DNA of 64,000 nucleotides from Halothece sp. PCC 7418 (GTDB lineage Bacteria; Cyanobacteriota; Cyanobacteriia; Cyanobacteriales; Rubidibacteraceae): the NCBI RefSeq assembly GCF_000317635.1, contig NC_019779.1:1302001-1366000 (forward strand), given 5' to 3'. The position numbers and the translations under genes were made by a program. The notes beneath the pieces are model-generated. The model was not told the origin of the DNA. It saw only the letters and a list, made by a program, of their open reading frames with translations, and searched no databases. This document shows positions 16,832 through 26,410 of this stretch, one piece after another. Numbering within the stretch: the stretch's first letter is position 1; every line of letters begins with the position of its first letter.

Positions 16832-19168
16832 ATGCCCGTAGAAACCGATTTTCTAGCATCGCTGAATGCGTCTCAACGACAAGCCGTTCAACATTTTTGT
16901 GGCCCCTTATTAGTGGTTGCGGGAGCAGGATCTGGAAAAACACGGGCTTTGACTTATCGGATTGCCCATTTAATTTTAAATCATCGCGTTAATCCCGAAA
17001 ATATTTTGGCGGTTACCTTTACCAATAAAGCAGCCAAAGAAATGAAAGAGCGGATTGAGCTTATTTTTGCACAACGGTTAGCTCAAGAAAGGGAAGGACA
17101 ACGCTTAGAATTACTCCCTGAACATCAACAAGTCAAGCTACGATCGCGCGTCTATAAAGATATTACCAAACATCTCTGGATTGGAACATTTCACAGTCTT
17201 TTTGCTCGCATTTTACGGGATGACATCAATAAGTATCAAGACCCGAAAGGATGTCAGTGGACAAAAAACTTCACGATTTATGATGAGTCAGATGCACAAA
17301 GTTTAGTCAAAAATATTGTGACGAAACAACTGAATTTAGACGATAAAAAATTTAATCCTCGTTACTTACGTTATGGCATTAGTAACGCCAAAAACCAAGG
17401 ACTTTATCCCGAAGATGTCCTCATTCAACAACCCAATTATAAAGGACGAGTGTTGTCAGAAGTCTATCAAGAATATCAATCGCAACTCGCTGCGAATAAT
17501 GCTCTTGACTTTGATGATTTAATCCTAATTCCCAGTCGTCTTTTCTCTCAAAACGAATCAGTTTTAGGCTATTGGCATCAACAATTCCAACATATTTTAG
17601 TCGATGAATATCAAGATACCAACCGCATTCAATACCAACTGATTAATCTCTTAGCAACGAATGGCGAACCTAATAAACAACAAATTAACTGGGAGAATCG
17701 CTCAATTTTTGTGGTTGGGGATGCCGATCAATCCATTTACTCTTTCCGCATGGCAGACTTTACCATCTTATTAGAATTTCAAGAAGATTTTGGAGATGGT
17801 TTACCTGATGATGACACGCGGACGATGGTGAAATTAGAAGAAAACTATCGATCGCGCGAAAATATCTTAGAAGCTGCAAATAATCTCATCGAAAATAATA
17901 GTGAACGCATTGATAAAATCCTCAAACCAACACGAGGATATGGCGAGCAAATTTATTGCTATAAAGCGGAAAACGAAATCGAAGAAGCCCGTTTTATTCG
18001 CAATCAACTCCTGAATTTAACCCGAGAAAACCCAGAATTAGGATGGGGAAGTTTTGCGATTTTATATCGAACGAATGCCCAATCCCGAGTCTTAGAAGAA
18101 GCCCTTCGCGCTGATATTCCCTATCATATTGTCGGGGGACTCAAGTTCTATGATCGCAAAGAAATTAAAGACGCACTCGCCTATTTACGACTGCTAACCA
18201 ATCCCAATGATACCGTTAGCTTACTCCGTATTATTAACACACCACGGCGCGGAATCGGACAAAAAACCCTCGATCAACTGATTAGTGCATCCCAAGAATT
18301 AAATGTTCCCTTATGGGAGATTATTAGCGATGAAACCTCTGTTAATACTTTAGCGGGACGCGCTGCAAAAAACGTTAATGAATTTGCACAATTGATTCAA
18401 TCTTATCAAGCCAATGTTGAACAACTCCCCGCAGCAGAACTTTTAGATGGGCTTTTAGATGCGTCTAAATATCGACAAGATTTACAAAACCAAGGAACAG
18501 AAGAAGCAGAAAACCGACTGGAAAACTTAAAAGAATTAGACAGTGCGATGATGCAGTTTGCAGAGGAAAACGAGGATAGTAGTTTAGAAGGCTTCCTCGC
18601 CAATGCGTCTCTCGCGTCTGATTTAGACAACTTAAATGAAGGAGAGGAAAAAGTATCTTTAATGACCCTCCATTCTGCAAAAGGGTTAGAATTTCCAGTC
18701 GTTTTTCTGGTGGGATTAGAACAAGGCTTATTCCCCAACCGACGCACCTTAGATGATCCCGCAGCCTTAGAAGAAGAACGACGGCTCTGTTACGTGGGCA
18801 TTACCCGCGCCCAAGAACAGTTATTCTTATCTTACGCCCAAGAACGTCGTTTGTGGGGATATCGGGAACCGGCTATTCCCTCCCAGTTTCTTGGCGAACT
18901 TCCTGATGAGTTGGTGAGTCATAGTTCTCCCCCCATTAAAGCCCGTCGTCAACAGCAACCGAAGGCACAACAGGGGAAACAGACAAAACAACCAAAACCC
19001 GCTTCTCATGCTTGGCAAGTGGGCGATCGCGTTTTTCATGAGACCTTTGGTGAAGGGGAGATCACCCATGTTCTCGGGAGTGGGAAGAAAACCAATCTCG
19101 CGATTCAGTTTTCTGGTTTAGGACGAAAAATTATTGATCCCAAAATTGCCCCATTACAACCCCTTTAA
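16832..19168 (+). CDS. pcrA: UvrD/PcrA-type ATP-dependent DNA helicase
   Basis: A 778-residue superfamily 1A 3'-5' helicase. Motif Q/I: LNASQRQAVQH then GAGSGKT (31-37); motif Ia VTFTNKAAKEMKERI; motif II VDEYQDTNRIQ (~255); motif III VGDADQSIYSFRMAD; motif IV FAILYRTNAQSRVLEEAL; motif V LMTLHSAKGLEFPVVFLVGLEQG; motif VI YVGITRAQEQLFLSYA. A basic linker and a C-terminal Tudor-like segment (WQVGDRVFHETFGEGEITHVLG), as in PcrA/UvrD, complete it. The role is DNA repair and removal of protein roadblocks. It is transcribed convergently with glgA, 22 bases apart. Confidence 0.95.
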   Translation: MPVETDFLASLNASQRQAVQHFCGPLLVVAGAGSGKTRALTYRIAHLILNHRVNPENILAVTFTNKAAKEMKERIELIFAQRLAQEREGQRLELLPEHQQVKLRSRVYKDITKHLWIGTFHSLFARILRDDINKYQDPKGCQWTKNFTIYDESDAQSLVKNIVTKQLNLDDKKFNPRYLRYGISNAKNQGLYPEDVLIQQPNYKGRVLSEVYQEYQSQLAANNALDFDDLILIPSRLFSQNESVLGYWHQQFQHILVDEYQDTNRIQYQLINLLATNGEPNKQQINWENRSIFVVGDADQSIYSFRMADFTILLEFQEDFGDGLPDDDTRTMVKLEENYRSRENILEAANNLIENNSERIDKILKPTRGYGEQIYCYKAENEIEEARFIRNQLLNLTRENPELGWGSFAILYRTNAQSRVLEEALRADIPYHIVGGLKFYDRKEIKDALAYLRLLTNPNDTVSLLRIINTPRRGIGQKTLDQLISASQELNVPLWEIISDETSVNTLAGRAAKNVNEFAQLIQSYQANVEQLPAAELLDGLLDASKYRQDLQNQGTEEAENRLENLKELDSAMMQFAEENEDSSLEGFLANASLASDLDNLNEGEEKVSLMTLHSAKGLEFPVVFLVGLEQGLFPNRRTLDDPAALEEERRLCYVGITRAQEQLFLSYAQERRLWGYREPAIPSQFLGELPDELVSHSSPPIKARRQQQPKAQQGKQTKQPKPASHAWQVGDRVFHETFGEGEITHVLGSGKKTNLAIQFSGLGRKIIDPKIAPLQPL

Positions 19169-19190
19169 AGACTTCTCTCCCGAACTCCCC

Positions 19191-20648
19191 TCAAGTTAAT
19201 TCAATTTGAGATGTTGGAGCAATCACTGTCGTTGATTCTGGAGAAGCAGTGGATTTAAGGGTTTCCCCATCAGCAGTAGGGGTTAAAATATCCTCATAGA
19301 GTTGAACATATTTTTGAGCCGATCGCTGCCAACTGAAATTTTGTTTCATTCCTCGTTCTTGCAGGTTGCGCCACGGTTCGCGATAGAGATAACTTTCTGA
19401 AGCACGAATCAGGGCTGTATATAAGTCTAAGGATTCATAAACACTAAAACAAAATCCAGTTCCAGTTTGTTCAATGGGATTATGATGAGAAACTGTATCC
19501 ACTAAGCCACCTGTGCGACGGACAATGGGAACACAACCATAACGCATCGCCATCATTTGACTAATGCCACAGGGTTCAAACCGTGAGGGCATTAAAAAGG
19601 CATCACTTCCAGCGTAGATCCGTCGCGCCAGTCCATCATTGTATAGGAGTTGCACGGACATCCGCCCTGGAAACCGATCCGCTAAAGCACGGAGTTGAGT
19701 TTCATAGCGTTCTTCTCCTGTGCCTAACACTAAAAATTGATCGCCCGTGTAATTTAAATACTGTTCTAGAATCGCTAAGACTAAATCTAATCCCTTTTGT
19801 TCCACCAACCGTGTCACCATACCGACTAAAAACGCGCCACTGTTGATTTCTAAACCGACTTGTTCTTGCAGGGCAATTTTATTGGCAGCGCGATCGTCAA
19901 TTTTTTCTAAAGAGAAGGGTTGATCTAAGTTGGGATCGGTTTCTGGATTGTACTGCTCAAGATCAATTCCGTTGACAATGCCGACAATTTTATCTTTTTT
20001 CAACGCGAGAAGATCATTTAAGCCTTCCCCATATTCAGGAGTTTGGATCTGTTTGGCATACGTCGGCGAAACCGTATTTACACAATCCGCAAATTGGATC
20101 GCCCCCGCCATCACATTATGTTCCTGCATATAAGGCGGACACCAAGCCATTTCTTCAATCTGCGATCGCGCAGGTCCCTGATACGCTAAATTATGAATCG
20201 TAAAGACCGTTTTAATTTCAGGGGTTTGATACATCCACACCGGAATCATCCCCGTGTGCCAATCATGACAGTGCATGACCTCTGGCTGCCAATAGTTCAA
20301 AGCAAACTGAGCAGCCCCATTGGCAAAAAAGGTAAACCGCCACGGTTCATCATCCCCTTGATAAATGCGACGGGGCGCAAACGCAGCGTGTCCTAACAAA
20401 TAGAGTGGAACATCAGTTCCAGGGAGAAGTGTCTCTAAAATATCAAAGGTTTGAAACATCGCACTTCCCTGCCAAACTGGTTTCTCTGGAATTTCCAGCT
20501 TATCGGGGAGAAAGCCATAATAGGGCATTAAAATTCTCACATCATGACCCATTTTGCGGAGAATGGGGGTCAGCGTTCCCACAACATCTCCCATTCCGCC
20601 AACTTTGGCAATGGGGGCAGCTTCGGCAGCAACAAATAAGATTTTCAT
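19191..20648 (-). CDS. glgA: Glycogen synthase (ADP-glucose, GT5)
   Basis: The start at MKILFVAAEAAPIAKVGGMG (ATG 20648) is typical; the KVGGMGD motif (~15-21) binds ADP-glucose. GIVNGIDLEQYNPETDPNL and the C-terminal catalytic block PSRFEPCGISQMMAMRYGCV with RRTGGLVDTV confirm GT5 glycogen synthase. It elongates alpha-1,4-glucan from ADP-glucose. The C-terminal ~30 residues are Ser/Thr-rich. An in-frame ATG 21 bases upstream gives an unlikely extension. The gene is followed by a large spacer leading to typA on the opposite strand. Confidence 0.96.
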   Translation of the reverse strand: MKILFVAAEAAPIAKVGGMGDVVGTLTPILRKMGHDVRILMPYYGFLPDKLEIPEKPVWQGSAMFQTFDILETLLPGTDVPLYLLGHAAFAPRRIYQGDDEPWRFTFFANGAAQFALNYWQPEVMHCHDWHTGMIPVWMYQTPEIKTVFTIHNLAYQGPARSQIEEMAWCPPYMQEHNVMAGAIQFADCVNTVSPTYAKQIQTPEYGEGLNDLLALKKDKIVGIVNGIDLEQYNPETDPNLDQPFSLEKIDDRAANKIALQEQVGLEINSGAFLVGMVTRLVEQKGLDLVLAILEQYLNYTGDQFLVLGTGEERYETQLRALADRFPGRMSVQLLYNDGLARRIYAGSDAFLMPSRFEPCGISQMMAMRYGCVPIVRRTGGLVDTVSHHNPIEQTGTGFCFSVYESLDLYTALIRASESYLYREPWRNLQERGMKQNFSWQRSAQKYVQLYEDILTPTADGETLKSTASPESTTVIAPTSQIELT

Positions 20649-20744
20649 CAGCTTAATCTTCCTTGGCAATGGTTCTTCGCTGAGTTTAGTATGAACTAGG
20701 GATTTCGTACATAGCGAAAAAAGGTTTCTGCACCCATTCCGAAA

Positions 20745-20760
20745 AGCGTAACATTACGCT
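20745..20760. promoter_or_regulatory. Palindrome upstream of glgA
   Basis: AGCGTAACATTACGCT: 7-bp arms around two bases, about 100 bp before the glgA start. The shape suits a dimeric repressor or activator site. The GTA and TAC are separated by four bases, not the eight needed for NtcA. Confidence 0.35.
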
Positions 20761-20859
20761 AAAATTATTAAGAAATCTTTAGGTAATTCCGCTCGTTAAA
20801 AGCTAGACATTAATTGACATAGCTCGATTTTTGTTGACCTAGAAAGGTACGAGCGTGCA

Positions 20860-21110
20860 GACTCAGGTATAAGTCCTAAAACACAAGGCTACCTACCTTC
20901 TTTTCGTGATCACACCTTTCGGTGAACGCCAGCCGTTAGCTACTGTGGTCTGTAATTAAACTAAGTACCGATGCTTTATAAGGTCGTGTTACAGATGTAA
21001 AAAGCGATTAGAAGTTTGTCGAGGCACACTTTACTGAGAAATCAGATTGGCGAAAGCAAGCCGTTTAGGAAAGGGAAATGGCTAAGACCCATTTCCCTTT
21101 CCACTAAAAA
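20860..21110 (+). ncRNA. Candidate structured leader or small RNA upstream of typA
   Basis: The glgA-typA spacer (20649-21161) has no ORF but shows several local pairings on the plus strand. These include CACC-TTTC-GGTG near 20922, complementary GGTAC/GTACC boxes ~120 bases apart, and a perfect 14-bp hairpin at 21068-21102 (GGAAAGGGAAATGG, 7-base loop, complement). The last hairpin lacks a clean T-run, being followed by ACTAAAAAG. I could not match it to tmRNA, RNase P, 6S or SRP RNA, or a known riboswitch. It could be a typA 5' leader or an independent sRNA. Confidence 0.35.
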
Positions 21111-21161
21111 GTAAAGCTAAGTCAAAAAATGTACAATAATTTACCTACTAGGAGTTAACCC

Positions 21162-22955
21162 ATGACGCTTTCCATTCGCAACGTTGCCATTATCGCTCAC
21201 GTTGACCACGGCAAAACCACCCTTGTGGACGCTCTCCTCCAACAATCTGGCGTTTTCCGCGAAGGAGAAGAAGTTCCCACCTGCGTTATGGACTCCAACG
21301 CCTTAGAAAGGGAACGCGGTATTACCATTCTCTCCAAAAATACAGCACTGCGCTACAACGAGACGCTGATTAATATTGTCGATACTCCAGGCCACGCGGA
21401 CTTCGGTGGCGAAGTGGAACGGGTGTTAGGAATGGTTGATGGTTGTATCCTGATTGTTGATGCCAATGAAGGACCGATGCCACAAACTCGCTTTGTGTTG
21501 AAAAAGGCATTAGAAAAAGGGTTACGTCCGATTGTCGTCGTTAATAAAATTGACCGCCCCAATGTTGACCCTGATTTAGCAGTGGATAAAGTCTTTGATT
21601 TATTTGTGGAATTGGGTGCAGATGATGATCAATGTGACTTCATTACTCTCTACGCTTCGGGTCTCAGTGGGTTTGCCAAAAATACCATTGAAGAAGAGGG
21701 AGTCAACATGGAGCCCTTATTTGAAGCGATTTTAGGTCATGTTCCCCCACCCGCAGGGGATGCAGACAAGCCTCTACAATTACAAGTGACCACTTTAGAT
21801 TATTCTGAATACCTCGGACGGATTGTTATTGGTCGCGTTCATAATGGGGTCATTCGGGCGGGACAAGAAGCAGCATTAGCCAAAGAAGGGGATCAACTGG
21901 TAAAAACCAAAGTCTCTAAGTTAATGGGCTTTGAAGGCTTGCAACGAGTGGAAATCCCTGAAGCCAGTGCAGGTCAGATTGTTGCTGTGGCTGGTTTTAG
22001 TGATGCCAATATTGGGGAAACCATTACTTGTCCCAATGAACCGCAACCCCTCCCCTTGATTAAAGTGGATGAACCCACGTTACAGATGACCTTTTCGATT
22101 AATGACTCGCCGTTTGCAGGACGAGAAGGAAAATTTGTCACCTCCCGACAAGTGCGCGATCGGCTTTACAAGGAGTTAGAAACCAATGTTGCGCTTCGGG
22201 TCGAAGAAACCGATTCCCCCGATAAGTTCCTCGTTTCTGGTCGGGGAGAACTCCATTTAGGGATTTTAATTGAAAATATGCGCCGAGAAGGCTATGAGTT
22301 CCAAGTCTCTCAGCCACAGGTGATTTATCGCGAAGTCAATGGGCAACTTTGCGAACCCTTTGAATATTTGATCCTAGATGTTCCTGAAGATGCAGTAGGA
22401 AGTTGTATCGAACGCTTAGGGGAACGTAAGGGCGAAATGCAGAATATGCAAGCAACCGCAGGAAATCGTACCCAAGCAGAGTTTGTTATTCCCGCACGAG
22501 GTTTAATTGGTTTCCGCAGTGAGTTCCTGCGCTTAACCCGTGGTGAAGGCTTGATGAACCATAGTTTCTTAGAGTATCGTCCGCAAGTGGGTAACTTAGA
22601 AACGCGACGGAATGGCGTTCTTATTGCGTTTGAAGAAGGAACAGCAACGTTCTACGCCCTGAAAAACGCAGAAGATCGCGGGGTCTTCTTTATCTCCCCT
22701 GGCACAAAAGTCTATAAGGGCATGATTGTGGGCGAAAATACCCGCCCCCAAGACTTGGAATTAAACGTTTGCAAAGCGAAGCAACTGACCAATATGCGTT
22801 CTTCTACGGGGGATGAACTGGTACAGTTACAAGCTCCTGCTGAAATGAGTTTAGAACGGGCGCTGGAGTACATCAGTTCTGATGAACTGGTAGAAGTAAC
22901 TCCTGAGTCAGTGCGTTTGCGGAAAATGTCCAAGAAACTGGCGAAACAGCGTTAG
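21162..22955 (+). CDS. typA: Translational GTPase TypA/BipA
   Basis: A 597-residue ribosome-associated GTPase. G1 AHVDHGKTT (12-20), G2 region [12 protein letters not shown]3 [13 protein letters not shown]4 VVNKIDRP and G5-like LYASGLSG are present. The EF-Tu domain 2, EF-G domain III/V-like region and the BipA-specific C-terminal domain ([27 protein letters not shown] and [15 protein letters not shown]) follow. BipA aids 50S assembly and stress adaptation. An AGGAG lies seven bases before the ATG. Its stop shares four bases with the converging downstream gene. Confidence 0.96.
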   Translation: MTLSIRNVAIIAHVDHGKTTLVDALLQQSGVFREGEEVPTCVMDSNALERERGITILSKNTALRYNETLINIVDTPGHADFGGEVERVLGMVDGCILIVDANEGPMPQTRFVLKKALEKGLRPIVVVNKIDRPNVDPDLAVDKVFDLFVELGADDDQCDFITLYASGLSGFAKNTIEEEGVNMEPLFEAILGHVPPPAGDADKPLQLQVTTLDYSEYLGRIVIGRVHNGVIRAGQEAALAKEGDQLVKTKVSKLMGFEGLQRVEIPEASAGQIVAVAGFSDANIGETITCPNEPQPLPLIKVDEPTLQMTFSINDSPFAGREGKFVTSRQVRDRLYKELETNVALRVEETDSPDKFLVSGRGELHLGILIENMRREGYEFQVSQPQVIYREVNGQLCEPFEYLILDVPEDAVGSCIERLGERKGEMQNMQATAGNRTQAEFVIPARGLIGFRSEFLRLTRGEGLMNHSFLEYRPQVGNLETRRNGVLIAFEEGTATFYALKNAEDRGVFFISPGTKVYKGMIVGENTRPQDLELNVCKAKQLTNMRSSTGDELVQLQAPAEMSLERALEYISSDELVEVTPESVRLRKMSKKLAKQR

Positions 22956-23512
22956 TTGTAAAGGGTAATCGGTTGATCGGGTTCAACAACAACGACACGA
23001 TCAGCCGTGACATTCCCGGTTGCTGCCCCTGCTGCTGCACCACCCACGGCTGCACCAAGATCAGCATCGCCGAAGATTTCACTGAGTACCAAGCCAGCAC
23101 CCGCACCGATCGCAGCATCTTCACCAACCGCAGCCCCAGAGGTATCACGGGGGTCTTTAACGGGGTTTAAGACTCCAGAAGAGCCATTAAGATTGTAGGT
23201 GCGTCCATTAACTACAACTGAGTTTGCTACATAGCGTAACCCCCCTTCATCGGGAACATATTGACCGCGAATGATTGAACCTGCGGGCAAGTTTAAGCCA
23301 GCAAACCGACCACCGCGTGTTACTTCTAAGTTATAGGAGTAGCGTTTATCGGTGTTTAGGTATAGCGTTCCATTTTGGGCACTGGTGGCAACAATATAAC
23401 GGTTATCGCGTTGGGCGATTAACGTTTCTGCTGCTACATTAGCAGTTGTTACGGGTGCAAATAGCGTTGTTGCTCCAATCAGGCTACCGAGTACAAAAAA
23501 ACGATTTAACAT
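22952..23512 (-). CDS. Exported glycine-zipper protein, paralogue type
   Basis: A 186-residue protein with a signal peptide (MLNRFFVLGSLIGATTLFAP, cleavage near NVAAET). A beta-rich domain includes LNLPAGSIIRGQYVPDEGGLRYVANSVVVNGRTY. A Gly/Ala-rich stretch (AIGAGAGLVLSEIFG, GAAVGGAAAGAATG) forms a zipper, and the end [13 protein letters not shown] resembles the tail of the protein at 16049-16711. An AGGAGG ribosome-binding site precedes the ATG. The stop codon overlaps the typA stop by four bases. Confidence 0.68.
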   Translation of the reverse strand: MLNRFFVLGSLIGATTLFAPVTTANVAAETLIAQRDNRYIVATSAQNGTLYLNTDKRYSYNLEVTRGGRFAGLNLPAGSIIRGQYVPDEGGLRYVANSVVVNGRTYNLNGSSGVLNPVKDPRDTSGAAVGEDAAIGAGAGLVLSEIFGDADLGAAVGGAAAGAATGNVTADRVVVVEPDQPITLYN

Positions 23513-23599
23513 GACTAGAACCTCCTAATGAGACGTTCTCTATTCTGATCGTCTCATCAGGAACAGTCCTTTGCCATCGCCTATTCGAGTGATTGTTTT

Positions 23600-24274
23600 C
23601 TATCTTTGGGTAGATGTATTCAGTGCTGTTTTTGCTTCTTCTGCTACCTGTTCCACCTCATCTTGAGCGAGTTGTTGCAGGAGACTTTGAGCTTTATCAC
23701 CACCGAGACGACTCAAGGCTTGGACGAGGCGCGATCGCGCTTGCCAATCTTCATCACTCACAAACGGCTCTAACACTTCGACCGCTCGTTGATCTCCTAA
23801 TTCCCCAAGAGAGCCAATGGCAACGGTTTTTACTAAATTATTCTCTGACTGTAACGCCTCTGTTAGCACATCAAAACTGCGTGGATCACCCATTTCGCCT
23901 AAACAAGCAATGACACTAAACTCCACCAGCCATTCTTCCGTGTGGTGATATAACTCGATTAAATCATCAAGGGCTTCCGTTAATTTTAAGCCTCCCAACG
24001 CATCCGCAGCAGCAGCTTGCACATCTGCTTCCGACTCATTACGAAGCCGATCGCGCAGTAAAATTAAAGCCTGCTGACGATCCACAGCCCCCAAACTACT
24101 CATCTGACTCACTGCAGCATAGCGCACACGGACATTTGTATCATTAATCAACGGTTGAATCAGGGGAAACGCCTCAGCAGGATCGAGTTGTCGTAACTGG
24201 TTAATCCCTGTTAAGCGATCGCCGTAATCTTCGGAGTTAAGCAGGGTTGCAACAGATTCAGGTGTGATATCCAT
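23600..24274 (-). CDS. nblB: HEAT-repeat protein, NblB-like
   Basis: A 224-residue all-helical protein of HEAT/PBS-lyase-like repeats (VRYAAVSQMSSLG, VQAAAADALGGLK, VEFSVIACLGEMGDPRSFDVL, VKTVAIGSLGELGDQRAVEVL, ARSRLVQALSRLGG). Cyanobacterial proteins with this length and opening (TPESVATLLNSEDYGDRL.GINQLR) are annotated as NblB, which acts with NblA in phycobilisome degradation during nutrient starvation. The assignment rests on remembered family appearance, not alignment. It has its own unit between two minus/plus neighbours; no phycobilisome gene is adjacent. Confidence 0.6.
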   Translation of the reverse strand: MDITPESVATLLNSEDYGDRLTGINQLRQLDPAEAFPLIQPLINDTNVRVRYAAVSQMSSLGAVDRQQALILLRDRLRNESEADVQAAAADALGGLKLTEALDDLIELYHHTEEWLVEFSVIACLGEMGDPRSFDVLTEALQSENNLVKTVAIGSLGELGDQRAVEVLEPFVSDEDWQARSRLVQALSRLGGDKAQSLLQQLAQDEVEQVAEEAKTALNTSTQR

Positions 24275-24574
24275 GGTTATTAAATGATGATTGATATATG
24301 AAGGTCTCTCAACTGAGAGAGGTGGGGTAACTGGCTTAAATTGTCTCAGAAAAGTTCCCTTTGTTAGAAGAAATTGACATTGCTCTTAACGAATTGATTT
24401 TTATTAGGATTAGGAGCGCGATCGTCCTATCCTCTAGCTGTTTTAGCGATTCAGGATCACTGATTAAAGCAGATAGAAATTTGACGGTTTGCCCTGAGGA
24501 ACGTATGATGCAAAGAGTTACTCGATTGCCTGAATTAGGCAGCGAATGTTGTTGAAAATAGGAATTGAATTATT
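24275..24574. other. Intergenic region before the methyltransferase gene
   Basis: Exactly 300 bases between divergent genes. A 64-codon plus-strand frame starting at TTG 24361 has no recognisable features. No hairpin or strong promoter stood out; an AGGA lies shortly before the ATG at 24575. Confidence 0.4.
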
Positions 24575-25246
24575 ATGACTCAGACTTCTAATCCCAAAGA
24601 AGCCCAAGGTTGGGACGCAATTAAAGGTGCACATGGTCTCGATGGTGATGCTGACCAACTGCAAACCTATTATGATGACTGGGCTGAAGCCTATGACGCA
24701 GATGTGTCTAGCGAAGCCTACGCAGGTCCACGGACGATTTCAGAATTTTATGATCGGATTCGGGAAGCCCATGACCCTAAAACCTCTCGCGCCAATTCCA
24801 AAGTATTGGATGCGGGTTGTGGAACAGGTTTGATTGGTCCAATTCTTAAAGAAATGGGCTATAAACATATTGATGGGTTTGACCTTTCCGATCAAATGAT
24901 TGAAGTAGCGAAGAAAACCAATAGCTACGAAGAACTTCTCGGTAGCATTGACATGAACGTCAAAATTGAACAGTACGAGGATAATGAATACGATGCGAGT
25001 TTAGCTTGTGGCGTGTTCACTCTCGGTCATGTTCCCCCAGAATCTCTCAATGAAATGATTCGCTTTACTCGCCAAGGCGGTTTAATTGTGGTTAGCACCC
25101 GCAAGAGTTATTACAACTCGACAAACTTCCAAGAAGTGGTTGATCAACTGCAAGCCGATGGTAAGGTTAAATTGCTCGAACACTTGAAGGATGCTCCTTA
25201 TATTACCGAAGAAGGTGCACACTACTGGGCTCTGCAAGTTTGCTAG
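24575..25246 (+). CDS. Class I SAM-dependent methyltransferase
   Basis: A 223-residue Rossmann-fold methyltransferase. Motif I VLDAGCGTGLIGPIL (~75-90), an acidic end of strand 2 in HIDGFDLSDQMIEVAKK, and post-I YDASLACGVFTLGHVPP plus GGLIVVSTRKSYY are visible. An N-terminal YYDDWAEAYDADV helix is typical of the small-molecule methyltransferase group related to the WBSCR27-like family. It lacks the features of the glycine-betaine pathway enzymes GSMT and DMT. The substrate is unknown and the neighbours give no clue. Confidence 0.8.
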   Translation: MTQTSNPKEAQGWDAIKGAHGLDGDADQLQTYYDDWAEAYDADVSSEAYAGPRTISEFYDRIREAHDPKTSRANSKVLDAGCGTGLIGPILKEMGYKHIDGFDLSDQMIEVAKKTNSYEELLGSIDMNVKIEQYEDNEYDASLACGVFTLGHVPPESLNEMIRFTRQGGLIVVSTRKSYYNSTNFQEVVDQLQADGKVKLLEHLKDAPYITEEGAHYWALQVC

Positions 25247-25369
25247 AGTGATTTTTCAGTAATGGAGGATACGGGAAATCATCCCACTCAAGGTTGCTGG
25301 ACTTTATAAACCTGAAATTGAAAAAGAATTGCGGGAAAGTCCTCCAGTCTTGGGACATAGGAACAGACA

Positions 25370-25446
25370 GTAGGTTGGGTTAGAGTAAGTCGTAACCCAA
25401 CGAAACCTAATTAGTGTTGGGTTTCACTCCCTTCCACCCAACCTAC
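25370..25446. repeat. MITE-like inverted repeat (GTAGGTTGGGT type)
   Basis: 11-bp perfect terminal inverted repeats GTAGGTTGGGT / ACCCAACCTAC enclosing a nested AACCCAAC / GTTGGGTT pair, 77 bp overall. Repeats of this GGTTGGGTT kind are widespread in cyanobacterial intergenic DNA. It could also act as a terminator between the converging methyltransferase and ABC-permease genes. Confidence 0.65.
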
Positions 25447-25482
25447 TTGGCGGGTGATTGTTGAGTGCAAGCCCAACCTTGG

Positions 25483-26361
25483 TTATGCAAAACGGCGACG
25501 CAGTAACGGTTGAATCAGCAGTAAAATGACAAGATCAAATGCGAAGAGTGCCAAAAGCATTGTACCGAAAGAAAGATTGAGCCAAGGGGTTTCTAAAACG
25601 GTACTACTCAGACTCCATTCCGCATTGAGATAAATATAGCGAATGGGCTCGATCGCGTAAGTGAGAGGATTCACGGTTGCAACCACTTTTAACCAATCTG
25701 CCATGAAGTTTAACGGCGCAAGGGCGGTACTGGCAAAGAGTAAAGGCAAATTAGTTACAAAAATGACAGCAATTAATTCCACATGACCAGGTAGCGCAAA
25801 GGCTAACCCGAGACTCAGGGCGGTGACACCTGCGACAATTAAGAAAACAATCAGCGCGATCGCGCTTAAGCCAGCAACACCAGGCAAACCAGCCCCCACT
25901 ACGGCACTTAACCCCACAATCGCAGCCGTTTGTAAGAAGCTGAGACTAATAATATAAATCGTGGAAGCTGCCACAATCGAAAAACGAGAACTCAAGGGCG
26001 CAACCAACAGACGATTGAGAAAGCCAAACTCGCGGTCAAACATGACGGGTAAACCTGCGTTTAACGCCCCAGAAAAGGCAGTAAACACAATCACCCCTGG
26101 CGCAAGAAACTGACCATAACTTAACCCTTCTCCCAATAATCCTTCTGGCGCATATTGAAATAACGCCCCAAAGAGAATTAACCACATCAACGGTTGAATA
26201 ATTCCCGCCATGAGGGTAGAAGGGCGACGTTGGAGTTGAATAAACAGACGTTTGGTTAACGCGCCCGTTTCTTGGAAAAACTCCGCAACAGGATTTTCTT
26301 TACTCTCCTCTTTCTGATTAATTACAGAATTCGGGGATAATGGACTGACACTTTGACTCAT
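25483..26361 (-). CDS. ABC-2 type transporter permease
   Basis: The start at ATG 26361 (MSQSVSPLSPNSV) follows a GAGGAG site; an upstream frame start at 26400 is less likely. The 292-residue protein has a cytoplasmic N-terminus, then six membrane segments in the ABC-2 pattern with RRPSTLMAGIIQPLMWLILFGALF and FDREFGFLNRLLVAPLSSR. This is the DrrB-like class that pairs with DrrA-type ATPases for efflux of hydrophobic compounds or lipids. It lies 82 bases downstream of its ATPase gene and is evidently cotranscribed. Confidence 0.88.
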   Translation of the reverse strand: MSQSVSPLSPNSVINQKEESKENPVAEFFQETGALTKRLFIQLQRRPSTLMAGIIQPLMWLILFGALFQYAPEGLLGEGLSYGQFLAPGVIVFTAFSGALNAGLPVMFDREFGFLNRLLVAPLSSRFSIVAASTIYIISLSFLQTAAIVGLSAVVGAGLPGVAGLSAIALIVFLIVAGVTALSLGLAFALPGHVELIAVIFVTNLPLLFASTALAPLNFMADWLKVVATVNPLTYAIEPIRYIYLNAEWSLSSTVLETPWLNLSFGTMLLALFAFDLVILLLIQPLLRRRFA

Positions 26362-26410
26362 AAATCTAATCTCCTCTTCGTTATCTTTAATTATGAACAT
26401 CTCTAACGAA

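Noticed and set aside
20860-21110. tmRNA, RNase P RNA or a known riboswitch upstream of typA
   Set aside because: None of their hallmark sequences (tmRNA ends, GAGGAAAGTCC of RNase P, riboswitch cores) is present; kept only as an unnamed structured RNA candidate.
24575-25246. Glycine-betaine synthesis methyltransferase, expected in halophilic cyanobacteria
   Set aside because: Sequence blocks do not match the glycine/sarcosine or dimethylglycine methyltransferases; only a generic class I fold is supported.
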